DNA of 64,000 nt from Apodospora peruviana (lineage: Eukaryota; Ascomycota; Sordariomycetes; Sordariales; Lasiosphaeriaceae): the NCBI GenBank assembly GCA_033439685.1, contig JAUEDM010000002.1, positions 2,666,001 through 2,730,000 of the forward strand, read 5' to 3'. The stretch's first letter is position 1; the number at the start of each line of letters is the position of its first letter. The notes beneath the pieces were generated by a model. It was not told the DNA's origin. It searched no databases and saw only the letters and a program-made list of their open reading frames with translations. Made by a program: the position numbers and the translations under genes. This document shows positions 33,787 to 44,362 of this stretch, piece by piece.

Positions 33787-36700
33787 GATTTTGTTTTTCT
33801 GCTTGCGTATGATGATTGCCTGTTTCCAGCGTTGTAGTAGTAGTAGTGCTGGAGGACCAGCTGAGTTTGTGGAAAGTAAGGTAGTAGTGTCCCGACGGTT
33901 TGGGAGATGGCTGGCAGGCAGGCAGACAAGCAGGCAGGCAGTCGAAATTAAAGAGACGGATGGATGCGAAGGAAGGATACACTGTGATGAGGTGAGATAA
34001 GCTCTTTTGATATTTCTTGCCTTGCCCGGTTTTTAAGACTCTCACATCAGAGGAAGGAAGCCGGTCGATTCCTTTGCATTTTATGAAATGTTAGTGGTAT
34101 ATCGGTACGTACTTCCGGGGGCAGCGAGATTGCGAGCTGAGGTGGTGGCAATAATGTTCCGCCTCACTTGCGCAGGGCTGGGTGGTTACGGGGGCTGACT
34201 CGACTCCAACTGCCTGGCTATTGGACGCAGCTCTCAGCTGGTGTGCACGCTTTCAGCCTCAAGCTCATCCACACCCAACCCAATCGCACTGAGCGACTGC
34301 CTGAATCGTATTTTGCAGGGGAAAGAGGTGTGGACAGATGCACGTAAAAGGGTAAAGCCGCCCGCATCGCATCGCCCTGCAAAAAATACGGATATCTGCT
34401 GCTGCGCGACTTTTGAATATGGCAGCCATTGCGTCACTCTCTCTCTCTCCATGCAGTCAGTCCTAGCTGGAAAAGCCTGGAAGGGCTGCGCCGTTTCCCT
34501 TCAATCTCCCCATGGGTTAACGATTTGTGCAGTTAACCCGGTACTGACGGAGGTTTGTTCGTGGTCCCTGAGGCCGCACACGGAGCGGCCGGTCAATGGA
34601 AGCGCTGAAAGGGCCGATCAAAACCGCTCCCGGGTGCGGTGGACAGTCCCGGAACTAGACGGGCCGCACCAAAACTATCGGAACTCGAACACTTGTCCCG
34701 AGTAACTCCCCGTTATGCGTTCCTTTGGACACTCTAGGACACCAATTCGGAGAGATTTCCCGGACTCATTCCACTCCAGCAAGGAAATATATGGGTCCTG
34801 GAGTCGGTCCGAGGCTTGTGATGGACTCGTGTAGGGCTGCAAAGTGCAAGAACCAAGATGTTGTGTAACTGTGCCGAGAGCACAGGTAACCTAGGTAGGC
34901 CTCCGAGAGAAGGAGAATAAACCTCTTCAGATACTGTGAATAGCATCGTGAACTGCCAATTCCGTCAATGGGGGGCTTCCGCTTGGAATTGGGGGCCATG
35001 ATGGACTTTTAAGTGCCAAAAATAAGAAGTTGAATGGTCGGTCGGTTCAGTCGGTCTCCGGACCGTGGTTGTCCTCAATGTTCTTCACCGCCAGTTCGTC
35101 TGGTCTGGGTTTCTGTAACAGAAGCGGCAAAACTGTCCGGCAGGAGGGCACTGAGCTGTCATGAGGAAGAGGCACACCATCATGTCGTGCAAAGCCAGAG
35201 TTGAAGTGTCGGCAGATTGAAGGAGGGGGATGGTCGCATGTTTGAAGGCCAGCTGCGCGCCCGCGCTCATGCCGGAGTCATTGAGAGGACGCCTTCTCGT
35301 CCTCCCGAAAAAAACACAATGGGCGATCGCTGTTCTTGGGGAGCTGACGGGCTGCCTTTTGTGTGCTGGCACCAATTGGCGGCTGTCGGTAGGTTTGGAG
35401 GTTGTTGACAGGCAAAATCCAGGTGGCTGGGAGGAGACGGTCAGCCTCTGCTTGGCCTGCCTTGCTTACCGTCGCGGTCCATCGCGCGTTCTGCCCCCCC
35501 TCCCATTCCCGCTGTTTGCCAATCTCGGGTCAGTCGTCAGCGATACAGGGTATCTCAGGCACATGGCTATCCGACATCACCCATAAAGGGCAATGTTCGT
35601 CGATGGGCAGCAATCGCGAGGCATTGGCGAATACAGACTACCGCTACACCAGGCTCTGGATTACAGCCATGACGCTCTGAGCTTTACGCAGCCATCGCTG
35701 CCATCGCTGCCATCTCGGAGGACAGGCCATGGCTGGTTAGGTAGACAATCGACTGTTTGTATGAACCACACGGACGGACGCAGTGCTGTGCCCGTGTCTG
35801 CCGTGTAGTTGGAGTTGTGGCTCGCTGTGCGCCGCGTGCAACGGGGTAGAAAACCGACGAGAAACGTGGCTTCCGGTCACAACGAACATTGCCGCCCCGG
35901 TATCGAAATGTCTCAGACACCGTCCAAGCCGTACGACGTGCGAAGTGCGAGAATGCATATTCACGAGTTTCTTTGGACCTCTCAATTACTCGTTGCCAAG
36001 ATCTGGAACTGATGAAATGGAATTGGAGAGATGCCACAGAGCGGAGAGTGACACCCATTAATGTTATTAGCGTGATATCAATCAGCCCCGGGATGGAGAG
36101 AACCAAGGTCTCGATCCTCCGTATTTCTCCACGAATCCAACATTTAATGCCCTTTTTAGAAGGAACCTTGGAGACGATCCAAGCAGATAAGGTACCTTCC
36201 ATTATTACGGAGTAGGCAAGGGAAACATCCAGGGACTTGGGCAACTGAGGAAATCACTTGCTCGCTGGCGCTTGCTGTTCGAGGTTCAATCGGGGCCTTC
36301 ACTATCCGAGATCGAGCCTGGCGGGAAGGACCAAGCCCAGGGGGGCCAGGGTCTCATCAACCGCCAGAATCCAGGAAGGTGGACGCCGTAGGGATCCCCG
36401 TAAATTAACACACAGGCGGTGGATACAGACAGCCCGAGACCACAGGCCACAGAACACGGACCACGGACCGCGGACTCTTCCAATGTTCCTTCACCAAACC
36501 TGAAGGAAAAACACCGCGGCCTTTGTAACCCGTACACGGCTTCCATTGTTCCATCCATGGCAACAAGGCCACAATCTTGGAAACCCGGTTCGCATTTCTC
36601 TCGAGGCACTTGGCGATAATTCTAGTCTGTTAAGGCCCAGCCGCCCTTCTCCACCACAAACACTACCACGGCACTTCACCGTCGTCACTCCTTCTCCTCC

Positions 36701-38448
36701 ACGGTCTTTACCTCTTCATGAATTGCTCCAAGTCGCCTATTGCTTTTCCGCCGAAATCGAAAGAGACTGAACAAAGACTGCAGTTCACTGCAAGGACAAA
36801 ACGATCTATCTAAAAAGCAGGTGGCGCTGGATTTGGCGCCAGCGAGCATCAGCCGTCAACCTATCGACCATCGGCGCGCAAGATTAAGAGGCACGGCAGA
36901 CCTCGAAACACCACCAAACTTCCTGTCACCTGTGTCGTCGCGTTCTGCGTCCCTGCGTATACCCTCGCGCCGGTATTTCGAGACGGGAGCACTTTTCGTC
37001 CTTCGCACCTCCTCGTCGTCCAATCGCTGGCCCTATGCGGATGGAGTCGTGGGTTGTTGCTGGGGCTTGCAGTTTTAGTGATTGAATGACGGTGGACAAC
37101 TCACCTTGCAGCGCACCATCTGCACCTTCAACGGCTTCCAATTCGCCTCTCAACTTCCAGTCCCAGGTCTGACCCGTCGTCTGTCACTCCCCATATGACA
37201 TAACCCTAGGCCCCGAGTTTCATCGCCAACTCATATCGACTGAGTTCCTGACCCTGTCTTCAGTCTTTATTGTTCTTTCCTTTCATACCTTTTGGGTTGT
37301 GGTGAAGAACGCCGAGCCACCATCGCGCACACTCAAAACGCACACCAGACGGGCCCACTGCAGACAGGTCGTTCATGCACGAGACCCTCGTTCTGCACTG
37401 CACTGCTGCTGCATGCCTCCTTTAAGGCACATACAGCCCTAGCCCACACATTCGCCCTTGACCAGACGGCCGCACAGCGTCTTTGTGTCTCGATCAATAT
37501 TCGTGTTTACCTCACCGTGTTCGTCCCGATAATCACAACCGCGGCTTTCTGCTTCTGCTTCACGACGCTCCCTCTGGTCCCTATCCATTCGATATCCACC
37601 TCCGGCCATAAAAGCCGGCCGCCCATCGACCCCGGATCGGCCTCGGGTTGCGGGTCTGACGTTGGAGGCTCCACCCATCGTCCCAGCCTACTTGTTCTGG
37701 GCATCCTCCCAACAAGTTGCCAGCGCACCGCTTTGCCCTGTCTAAAAAGACCATACGGCCCCTTTTCCCAGGTCTTCTGGATAAGTGGACGCGTTTTTGG
37801 GACACCTTGGACAAATTCTGTTTTCATACACCGGGCTTGGAACAGGGCCTTGTCCTTCTATTCTGGAGAATAGTGAATAGGCCGTCGCCATGCTCTGCTT
37901 CAAAACTACCCAGTCCATCTCCTGCACATCTGAGCCTCATCAATCCTCCCTGGGTCCCACTTTCTGGTAGCAGACAACCCTCGAGTCTCTGATTGGCTGT
38001 CCCGTCTGTACAAATTGCCTGCTCAGTCTTTCATGCTTCACTGTATCATATTGGTCAGTACTCCTCCAATGATGAAGTCGCCTGAGGCTCAAGGACTAAT
38101 CCTAGCGTCACAGAGTGTTAATTAAATCAAAATCAAAATAATCACCACTATCCTGCGACAGAAGGGCAGTTCGCTGGTTTCCCAGCCTTCACGAAGATAT
38201 CTCCCGGTAGGAACCAGCTCACCGGCGTAACATTGCCCAGCCAGACTCTTGTTTACCTCTTGTTAGTCACTCGTTTAAGTCGAATTCCTTTACCCGGTCG
38301 GACGGTCTTCCACGCCAGTACTCGTCGTGGGACAACAGTCTTGCGGCTCACCTCGATTCACCTGCAACACCAGCTCTGAGGCAACTTACCCCGGCAGCCG
38401 CTGTGTCAGATCTTTTGACTTCTACGTGCAAAAACATCCACTGCCTTC
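33787..38448. other. Long gene-poor region upstream of the 14-3-3-like gene
   Basis: There are 4.7 kb without a supported gene. Frames of up to 193 codons (35684-36244 minus, 37292-37873 plus) show no domain or conserved look. Visible structure: a GCAG/GGCA microsatellite at 33904-33942, an 8 bp-stem hairpin GGGTTAAC...GTTAACCC at 34514-34539, and a 9 bp tandem repeat (CCATCGCTG) at 35693-35716. The 36.6-38.4 kb part is pyrimidine-rich on the plus strand, as expected for a long promoter and 5' leader. Confidence 0.55.
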
Positions 38449-39399
38449 ATGGCTTCTTCAGAGGTGGACCAGAAGTTTCTCGGCAAGCTTGCAAAAGCAG
38501 TCGAGACTGACAACCCCTACCTTGCCCAGGCCTTATTCCGGATTTTGGGCCTTTCCATTAACCTCTCCAGCCAACTCATCAGTGCCCGGAAGCAACGCCG
38601 GTTAGATTCGACACAAGCACCGCCGCTAGACCTTTACTTCCATATAATATGGCTGTCCCGCGAGGGACTAGTACTGCTCGAGCAATATGTCATACCAATG
38701 GTGGGTAAATATGTTGAGCTCAAGGTGCTAGCGTATAAGCTACGCGCCTCCTTTTATCATATCTTCGTCCTTTTCCACAACACGCCGCCCGTCTCAACGA
38801 TGGCTTTCGGCACGCCAGAAGGGCAGACCAATCCAACGATGCCCGGCCTACCACCGAACCGAGTCGATAAGGGCAAGGGAGTTGCCAGAGATGGAGAGGA
38901 CGGGTCCCTAACGTTACAACCCCCGCATACGTTAGAAGGTGGCCCGGTAGGTCCGCCGCCTGGTTTTGGTCCCGAACCTCCAACAGCTTTTCTCTTGAAG
39001 CCGGGCGACTACCTACCCGAGGCCCATCGATGCTTCCAAGAAGCTGTACAGCTGGCCGAGCAACTACTTTGGGGGTCACACTCGCTCAGGCTTTCGGTCA
39101 AGACGGAGTATGCTGCGTTTCTTTACGAATGCGTACATGATACGGAAGGTAGCCGGAAGCTTGCCAATAACACCATCGCCGAGGTTTATAATGCCACGGA
39201 AGGCGTCGACGACGACATGTTTAATGACGCCTGCGAGCTGGTGGCGGTGCTCACGAAGATGGGAAAGCGAGGACTCGGATCCAGCACTACTCTCCGGAGC
39301 GGCGGGGCGCAAGGATCAGGCTCTGGGACTCACGGGACACCGCAGGCTGAGCCGACGACAACGACAGCGACAACGACAGCCCCACCAGGCATGATATAG
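38449..39399 (+). CDS. Divergent 14-3-3-like domain protein
   Basis: This single exon encodes 316 aa, starting MASSEVDQKFLGKLAKAVET. The C-terminal half (residues ~185-280) resembles helices 5-9 of 14-3-3 proteins: LPEAHRCFQEAVQLAEQLL, then SLRLSVKTEYAAFLYECVHD, then ANNTIAEVYNA, DDDMFNDACELVAVLTKM. The N-terminal ~110 residues are also helical with a KQRRL basic patch. Canonical signatures (RNLLSVAYKNV-type and YKDSTLIMQLLRDN-type) are not present, and a Pro/Gly-rich linker (residues ~115-185) separates the halves. It is therefore not the conserved BMH-type 14-3-3, and phosphopeptide binding cannot be assumed. The tail is Thr/Ala-rich. A very long upstream region precedes the gene. Identity is moderate confidence; being a real gene is likely from the long frame and codon bias. 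Confidence 0.7.
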   Translation: MASSEVDQKFLGKLAKAVETDNPYLAQALFRILGLSINLSSQLISARKQRRLDSTQAPPLDLYFHIIWLSREGLVLLEQYVIPMVGKYVELKVLAYKLRASFYHIFVLFHNTPPVSTMAFGTPEGQTNPTMPGLPPNRVDKGKGVARDGEDGSLTLQPPHTLEGGPVGPPPGFGPEPPTAFLLKPGDYLPEAHRCFQEAVQLAEQLLWGSHSLRLSVKTEYAAFLYECVHDTEGSRKLANNTIAEVYNATEGVDDDMFNDACELVAVLTKMGKRGLGSSTTLRSGGAQGSGSGTHGTPQAEPTTTTATTTAPPGMI

Positions 39400-41617
39400 G
39401 GGCTGACTCCAAGTTCTCGTTTCGAACGAGCGCTTGTGCCATGGACTTGTTTGATATTTGATACTTGGCTTTTATCGATCGGCATTGCCGCCATGTCGGA
39501 TTACCGGGTGTTGGGTCGATTTCTTGCATATTTTTTACCTAATATAGTCTGTCTCATGTGGGTTAGGCGCATTTGCAGCAGGGCAAGAGTTTTTGTTATA
39601 TGTTATAATAAGGGAGATATCTCTTGATTTGTATAATACCATTTTGTGTTTTTGTACAAAATAGGGACTTGTTGGTTGGTTTTCATCTGGAGAGAGGTTG
39701 TTTAGGCTGACGGTGTTTATGTTCTTTCAAAATGCGGTATTTGTTCTTGTTGTTTTCAAAAGAAGCTCTGGTTTGTGATATTGGCTCAATCCTTTTTGCC
39801 ATTATCATTATTTATTGATACCCGGGACGTCGAACACGGGAGGCGAGACTCCCTCGCCTCCGTTTTGTGTGTATTTTTGAGTCATGTATCTGCCTATCTA
39901 GCTACCCACCTGGGTCTTTTGTCGTAATATATAATTATCGTTTATGTTTTAGTTCTGTGTTTAAATTTTGAATATCAATGACCAGGTAAGGATCCTGCTA
40001 TCAGAGTACTGGAGAAAAGGCCAACATGGGTAGGTGAGATTTGGGCAACAATCGATCAAGTCTGTTGGTCCATTTCCTCATTCAGCAGGTAGTAGAACCA
40101 AAGGGATTTACCTTACTGTCGGAATGCAAGAATTTGAATACCTAGGTACCTACCTACCTTAGTTAGTCAAGCACCCAAATATCAAAAGTTTGGCTCTATG
40201 ACTAGATACCTACTGAGCATGCAGAATTCCTTGGAAGACCCAACACGGAAGGAAGTGTGACAGAATACTGCTCCGCCGACGCATATAAAGCTTGGTTACC
40301 GTCCAGTTAATTGCAATCTAGACCATAAGAGCAATTCCTCATTTCAGTGTGCCTGCTATCCGGTACGAAGATTTGCACGCTGACTAATTAGGTAGGTATG
40401 TACGATAAATATCCACGTGGCTGGCGGATTTGTATATATATTTTACCCATTCTAAAAGACGGTAGCCTATCAGAACGATGGATAGGCGTTCTCTGATGGA
40501 ATATGGCTAATCTTTTCTCTCACAAGACATACAAGAATATTGTTAAAGACTATGCTAGCCTAGCAGGTAAGCAACGCCGCTCTCTAACAAACGGAAAGCT
40601 AGGTACCAAATACATTGTTCCACCAATCTATTGATCATGATTTGCTCCTCTTCATGACAACTAACCGCCCATTCAGTTATTCCATCGTCCGTCCCCAACC
40701 GGCTTCCCGCCAGGCAACGGCACGGAGACGCTCTACATGCAGCCCATGTCCGATGGCGGCAACTACCTGTACTGACTGGACAAGCAAGGAGTAAGTTGAG
40801 CCGCCCCAAACACAACTCCACGTCACTGTGACATGGAACAACCACCGTTGTCATCCACAAGATAAAGCATACCTGCTAACACAAAGGCGCAGATGTTTAG
40901 TTCACCAAAGATGGGTACCACAACCTGCAAATACAAGCAAACAAACAAGCCAATTCACGCCCAGCGGCCAAGAAGGTGCCCATGACCGTCGCGACCATCC
41001 TGGTCCTAGAGGGCTCTCCGAGCCGCTCACAGCTACACTCTGATCAGGTACACCCAGGTAATACCCTCAAGCATTCCTACGCGTCAAATCGATGAATGGA
41101 ACAAACCTACCAATCAACACCAAAAACGAAAAGCAACTGAATAGAAAATGGAGGTACAGCCAAGGGTATATATGTCTATGAGCCAAATCCATAAAAAAAA
41201 GAACCACCCAGGCAACCGAAACCAACAAGACAAGGGGTATCTTTCCGTCGTACACCAGGGGTATCTTTCCTCAACCGCCTATGCGCCAAACCAGACCCAG
41301 AAACAGAAACAGAAACAAAGCAACGAACCACTCGAAGACTCTCTTACTCCCCTGTCGTACTGCTCGGTAAAAGCCGCCATTATAAACGCTAACGAAATAA
41401 ATATTAACAACGGGAACAGTAAAAACCATAAATAAACTTAGACATTTACCTTTATATAACCAGAGCAAGACCCGACGCGCCGACGCGAAGTCAACCTCTG
41501 CCGTGTTCGCTCTCGCTCATTGCCATACGCCGTTGCCTTTTTGATGTAATTCTACATGTCAGCGCGGCGGCCAAATTTGGGAAAAGGGAGGCTATTAAAG
41601 TCATTGGTGATGCATAC
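39400..41617. other. Convergent intergenic region with AT-rich parts
   Basis: This lies between convergent genes. Many TAGGTA/TACCTA motif copies occur (40140-40160, 40388-40400, 40600-40610). A short exon-like segment at 40678-40773 is listed separately. No complete gene is supported. Confidence 0.55.
40678..40773 (+). pseudogene. Possible exon remnant of a lost gene
   Basis: A segment preceded by a good acceptor (gacaactaac...cattcag) reads openly to TGA. It contains GNGTETLYMQPMSDGG followed by NYLY and the stop, and looks more like real protein than the surrounding random frames. No matching upstream exons with a start codon could be assembled. A candidate donor lies at 40566 but its exon is stop-ridden in most frames. 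It may be a decayed gene or the last exon of a gene I cannot resolve. The protein family is not recognised. Confidence 0.25.
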
Positions 41618-42795
41618 TTAAGCATCATTGCCAGCAGCAGCAGCAGGAACTGCGGGAGCGGCCGCCGGGGTTACGTCCTTGGAAGCAGCGAGCTGCTTGA
41701 ATCGGTCCCGGACTTCGACGACGTCGCGGGAGATTGCCCTGGCGATGTCGCCCAGCTCACGCCGCCGTCCCTCATGGACATGATGAGGGCGTCTTGGGAC
41801 ATGGTCCACTGGTTGTCGGCACTATCGGGAGTAGGTTGCTCCTCGACAAAAGTGAAAGGAGCAGGAGTCGGGGCATCACTGCTGTCGTCGGCCTCTGGAT
41901 CGGTGGATCCGGCAACACTTGCGTCTTCGTCATCGCCGTCTTCGTCAGCACTATCTTCGTCGTCGCTCTCTTCGTAGTCGATGTCCTCGTTCTCAGAGTC
42001 TTCGACGTAAGACTCTTCGTTGTCCGAATCATCCTGGGAAAGAGGCCCGTCGCAGACCTCGCAGAACACCATGGACGGGTGGTTTAAGAAGGTGCACCTC
42101 GGGCACTCGAAGGTAGCACCTGTGTCTGACGACTGTTGGGATTCGGAATGAGGTGGAGCAGATTTCTGCTCCGCGGCCTCGGAAGAGTGCCCGTGCTTCT
42201 TTTCCCGTTTTGCGATATACTCCTTGATATACTTGACCTTCTGTATCTCAGACATATCGTTAAACTCTCTCGCAGACCTCCCCTTCAGGCAGATCACCTT
42301 CGCCATTCTGCCCTCGAGGTCCTTCAAGCACTTGACTTCATCGGTCTTCTTGCGGGCAGAGTCCTTCTTCTTCTTCTTCTTGAGCTTCCTCAATGTGCTG
42401 GGAGTCCTCCACTCATCCAACCCAACGCCCTTCTTGAGCTGGAAGGTCCCGATCACCTTCTTCTTCTCGTTGCTGGGCTTTCTGTCCCGGCTGCTCGTCT
42501 GGGACCTCTTGATGAACTCCCTGAGCTCCTCCAGGGCTGCCTCCGAGCCTGATGTCTCGACTTCGAGATCGCTGTCGTTGGAGTATTTTTGATTACCCTC
42601 GTCGGGCTGGGTGGCGCGTCTTGAGCCTTCGCCCTCTTCCTCGGCCTTCCGAGCTTTCTTTCCTCGGTTGTGGTTCCAGTCGCGCTTAGATTTGGGGAGG
42701 AAGGGCCCTCCGGTGGCAAGTAAGTTCGTCAAAGAGAATACCTTCTCTTCCTTTTTGTCTGCGCCCTTGGCGCTGCGACGACAGCTGGAAGGCAT
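41618..42795 (-). CDS. RanBP2-type zinc finger and Myb/SANT-like protein (apparent frame break)
   Basis: The start MPSSCRRSAKGADKKEEK at 42795 is the first ATG in frame; a TTG at 42837 was not used. The N-terminal ~200 residues are Lys/Ser-rich, with a basic KKKKKK block and a helix-like DMSEIQKVKYIKEYIAKREKK. A RanBP2 zinc finger follows (FECPRCTFLNHPSMVFCEVC: CxxC-x3-N-x6-CxxC pattern), then a long acidic Asp/Glu stretch. A C-terminal Myb/SANT-like module begins WTMSQDALIMSMRDGGVSW and should continue ADIARAISRDVVEVRDRFKQL. The two halves lie in different frames: reading straight from 41760 gives SWATSPGQSP and a stop at 41671, whereas the conserved continuation ends at 41618. One base appears missing near 41749-41750. 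With it restored in length the protein would be about 392 aa. RNA or ubiquitin binding by the finger is possible; the function is unknown. Confidence 0.75.
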
Positions 42796-43669
42796 CTTCG
42801 TAAAAAGTTTTGATGAGAATAGGGAAGGTAAAGACAAAGAGTCTAAGTGAAAGTCCTAAGGCACTGCCAGTAGGAGAAGAAATAAGGAAAATATGCGATG
42901 CTGCCGGATCGGTCCTACTTCGACTGGCGAGGTGGGATATCAATTGAGCTGAGCCGCGACAAGACGTGGTGCACTGGCAGTTAAGGTCAATTGCGAGAGG
43001 TGTGATGAGAATACAGAGCGTGAGAAGATACGGCTTCGTATCTTGAAGTTGGATGAAGATGGTGTAAAGAAAGCTTGCCTATGTGTGTCCAGGAAGCAGG
43101 AAGGGAAAGTGCTGTTGCGAAGAGAAGAGAAAGTTGTTGCAGCTTTCGGCTGGCCGAATAGGAATTTATAGGGCCACTGACGGCTGCCCCACGTTCCTAG
43201 TTCCTCTGGCGACCAGTTTTCAGTGGATATATCGGATGCTATTGCAAGAGTGAACGTAATGGAATGGCCGTGTCGAGTTCCTGAGATCTTGCCATCCGAG
43301 GTTGATGCCAGCATCTGTCTGGGGATAAAACGTGGACTTGCGAAATTTGAGGCCATTCACTTGCTCAGAGATACCAGATAACGCCAGAATTAGATTGTCG
43401 ATAAGGTAGGTCCAGCAGACGACATAATGTGGAAAGAGGTGTGAATGTCGAGTGTGGTGTTGTCGCTCCTTCCCCAGATTCACTCACGATGGAAGACCAC
43501 TGGCGTCATACCCTATCACTAGCCTGCTGAGTCATCCAAAATGTCCACCACGCCCAGCAACCATCAACTTCTGCTGTTTAAACACGCTTTCTTGGCACTA
43601 ATTCACTAAAAGCCTCTCATACGCATTATATTTCTTATTCACTTATAAAATCTCTTCCCTATAGAAAAG
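42796..43669. other. Divergent intergenic region
   Basis: This 870 bp separates two divergent starts (42795 minus and 43670 plus). A 138-codon minus-strand frame (42940-43356) has no domain and is treated as noise. No further element is seen. Confidence 0.5.
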
Positions 43670-44362
43670 ATGGAGTCGACCAAATCCCATGCGGCCGACT
43701 ATGCCACCGCCATCAAGCTCATTGATGACGCCCACACTCTCGACCCGAGAACGGTCGAGACCGAGGAAGGCCCAATTCCCTTTGAGCTCAACTACGCCCA
43801 GAAAATGACGCGTTGGCTGCTAAAGCGCTGTCCAGATGCCTCGCCTACCTTACATCTTGCCTGTCGTGCTCAGCACTTTCGACGGTTCGTCTCCCACAAA
43901 ATCTTCGCAACTACGAGACTGTCCTTGTTATTGACATCTCCTGGTTATTTTAGATGGGAAATCCCGCGCAATAGCTACCCCATGACCAGGCCAGGCTATC
44001 TGACCTGGCGGGCGAAGCTAAAGTCGCAAGCCGCACAACAGGTGGCCGAGCTCTTGTCGTCCCCTGAGATCCAGCCTGCCCTGGAGCAGGACGAGATTGA
44101 CAGGGTGGCCGCTCTGATACGGAAGGAGAACCTCAAGAGCGACGACGAGACGCAGGTTCTCGAGGACGTCGCCTGCCTCGTCTTTCTCGACGACCAGTTT
44201 GACGACTTTGAGAAGAAGCCAGAGATTGACGAGGAGAAAATCATTGGCATCCTCCAGAAGACGTGGGTCAAGATGTCCCCAGCCGGCCAAGCGCTGGCGC
44301 TACAGATGGATTTTAGCGACAGGGCTAAGCTTTTGATCCAGACAGCCCTGGGAGAGATCTGA
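43670..44362 (+). CDS. DUF4202-family protein
   Basis: Exons 43670-43884 and 43954-44362 encode 207 aa. The 69 bp intron is a multiple of three and has no stop, so an unspliced reading is also open. Only removal of it (CGACG|gttcgt...ttttag|ATGG) gives HFRRWEIPRNSYPMTRPGYLTWR, the conserved DUF4202 core. Other family marks are AIKLIDDAHTLDPR near the start, YAQKMTRWLLKRCPDASPTLHLACRAQH, and DVACLVFLDDQFDDFEKK. DUF4202 has no established reaction. The His/Arg/Asp-rich pattern (LACRAQHFRRW, FLDDQF) hints at an HD-like phosphohydrolase fold, which is only my inference. No signal peptide is present. Confidence 0.9.
   Translation: MESTKSHAADYATAIKLIDDAHTLDPRTVETEEGPIPFELNYAQKMTRWLLKRCPDASPTLHLACRAQHFRRFVSHKIFATTRLSLLLTSPGYFRWEIPRNSYPMTRPGYLTWRAKLKSQAAQQVAELLSSPEIQPALEQDEIDRVAALIRKENLKSDDETQVLEDVACLVFLDDQFDDFEKKPEIDEEKIIGILQKTWVKMSPAGQALALQMDFSDRAKLLIQTALGEI

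Noticed and set aside
35684..36244. 186-codon minus-strand frame
   Set aside because: No domain, random composition, overlap with frames on the other strand and a simple repeat at its end.
37292..37873. 193-codon plus-strand frame upstream of the 14-3-3-like gene
   Set aside because: It starts at a non-ATG codon, is Cys/Ser/Thr-rich because of pyrimidine-rich DNA, and fits a leader region better.
42940..43356. 138-codon minus-strand frame upstream of the zinc-finger gene
   Set aside because: Unconserved-looking composition in a divergent promoter; no splice connection to the zinc-finger gene.
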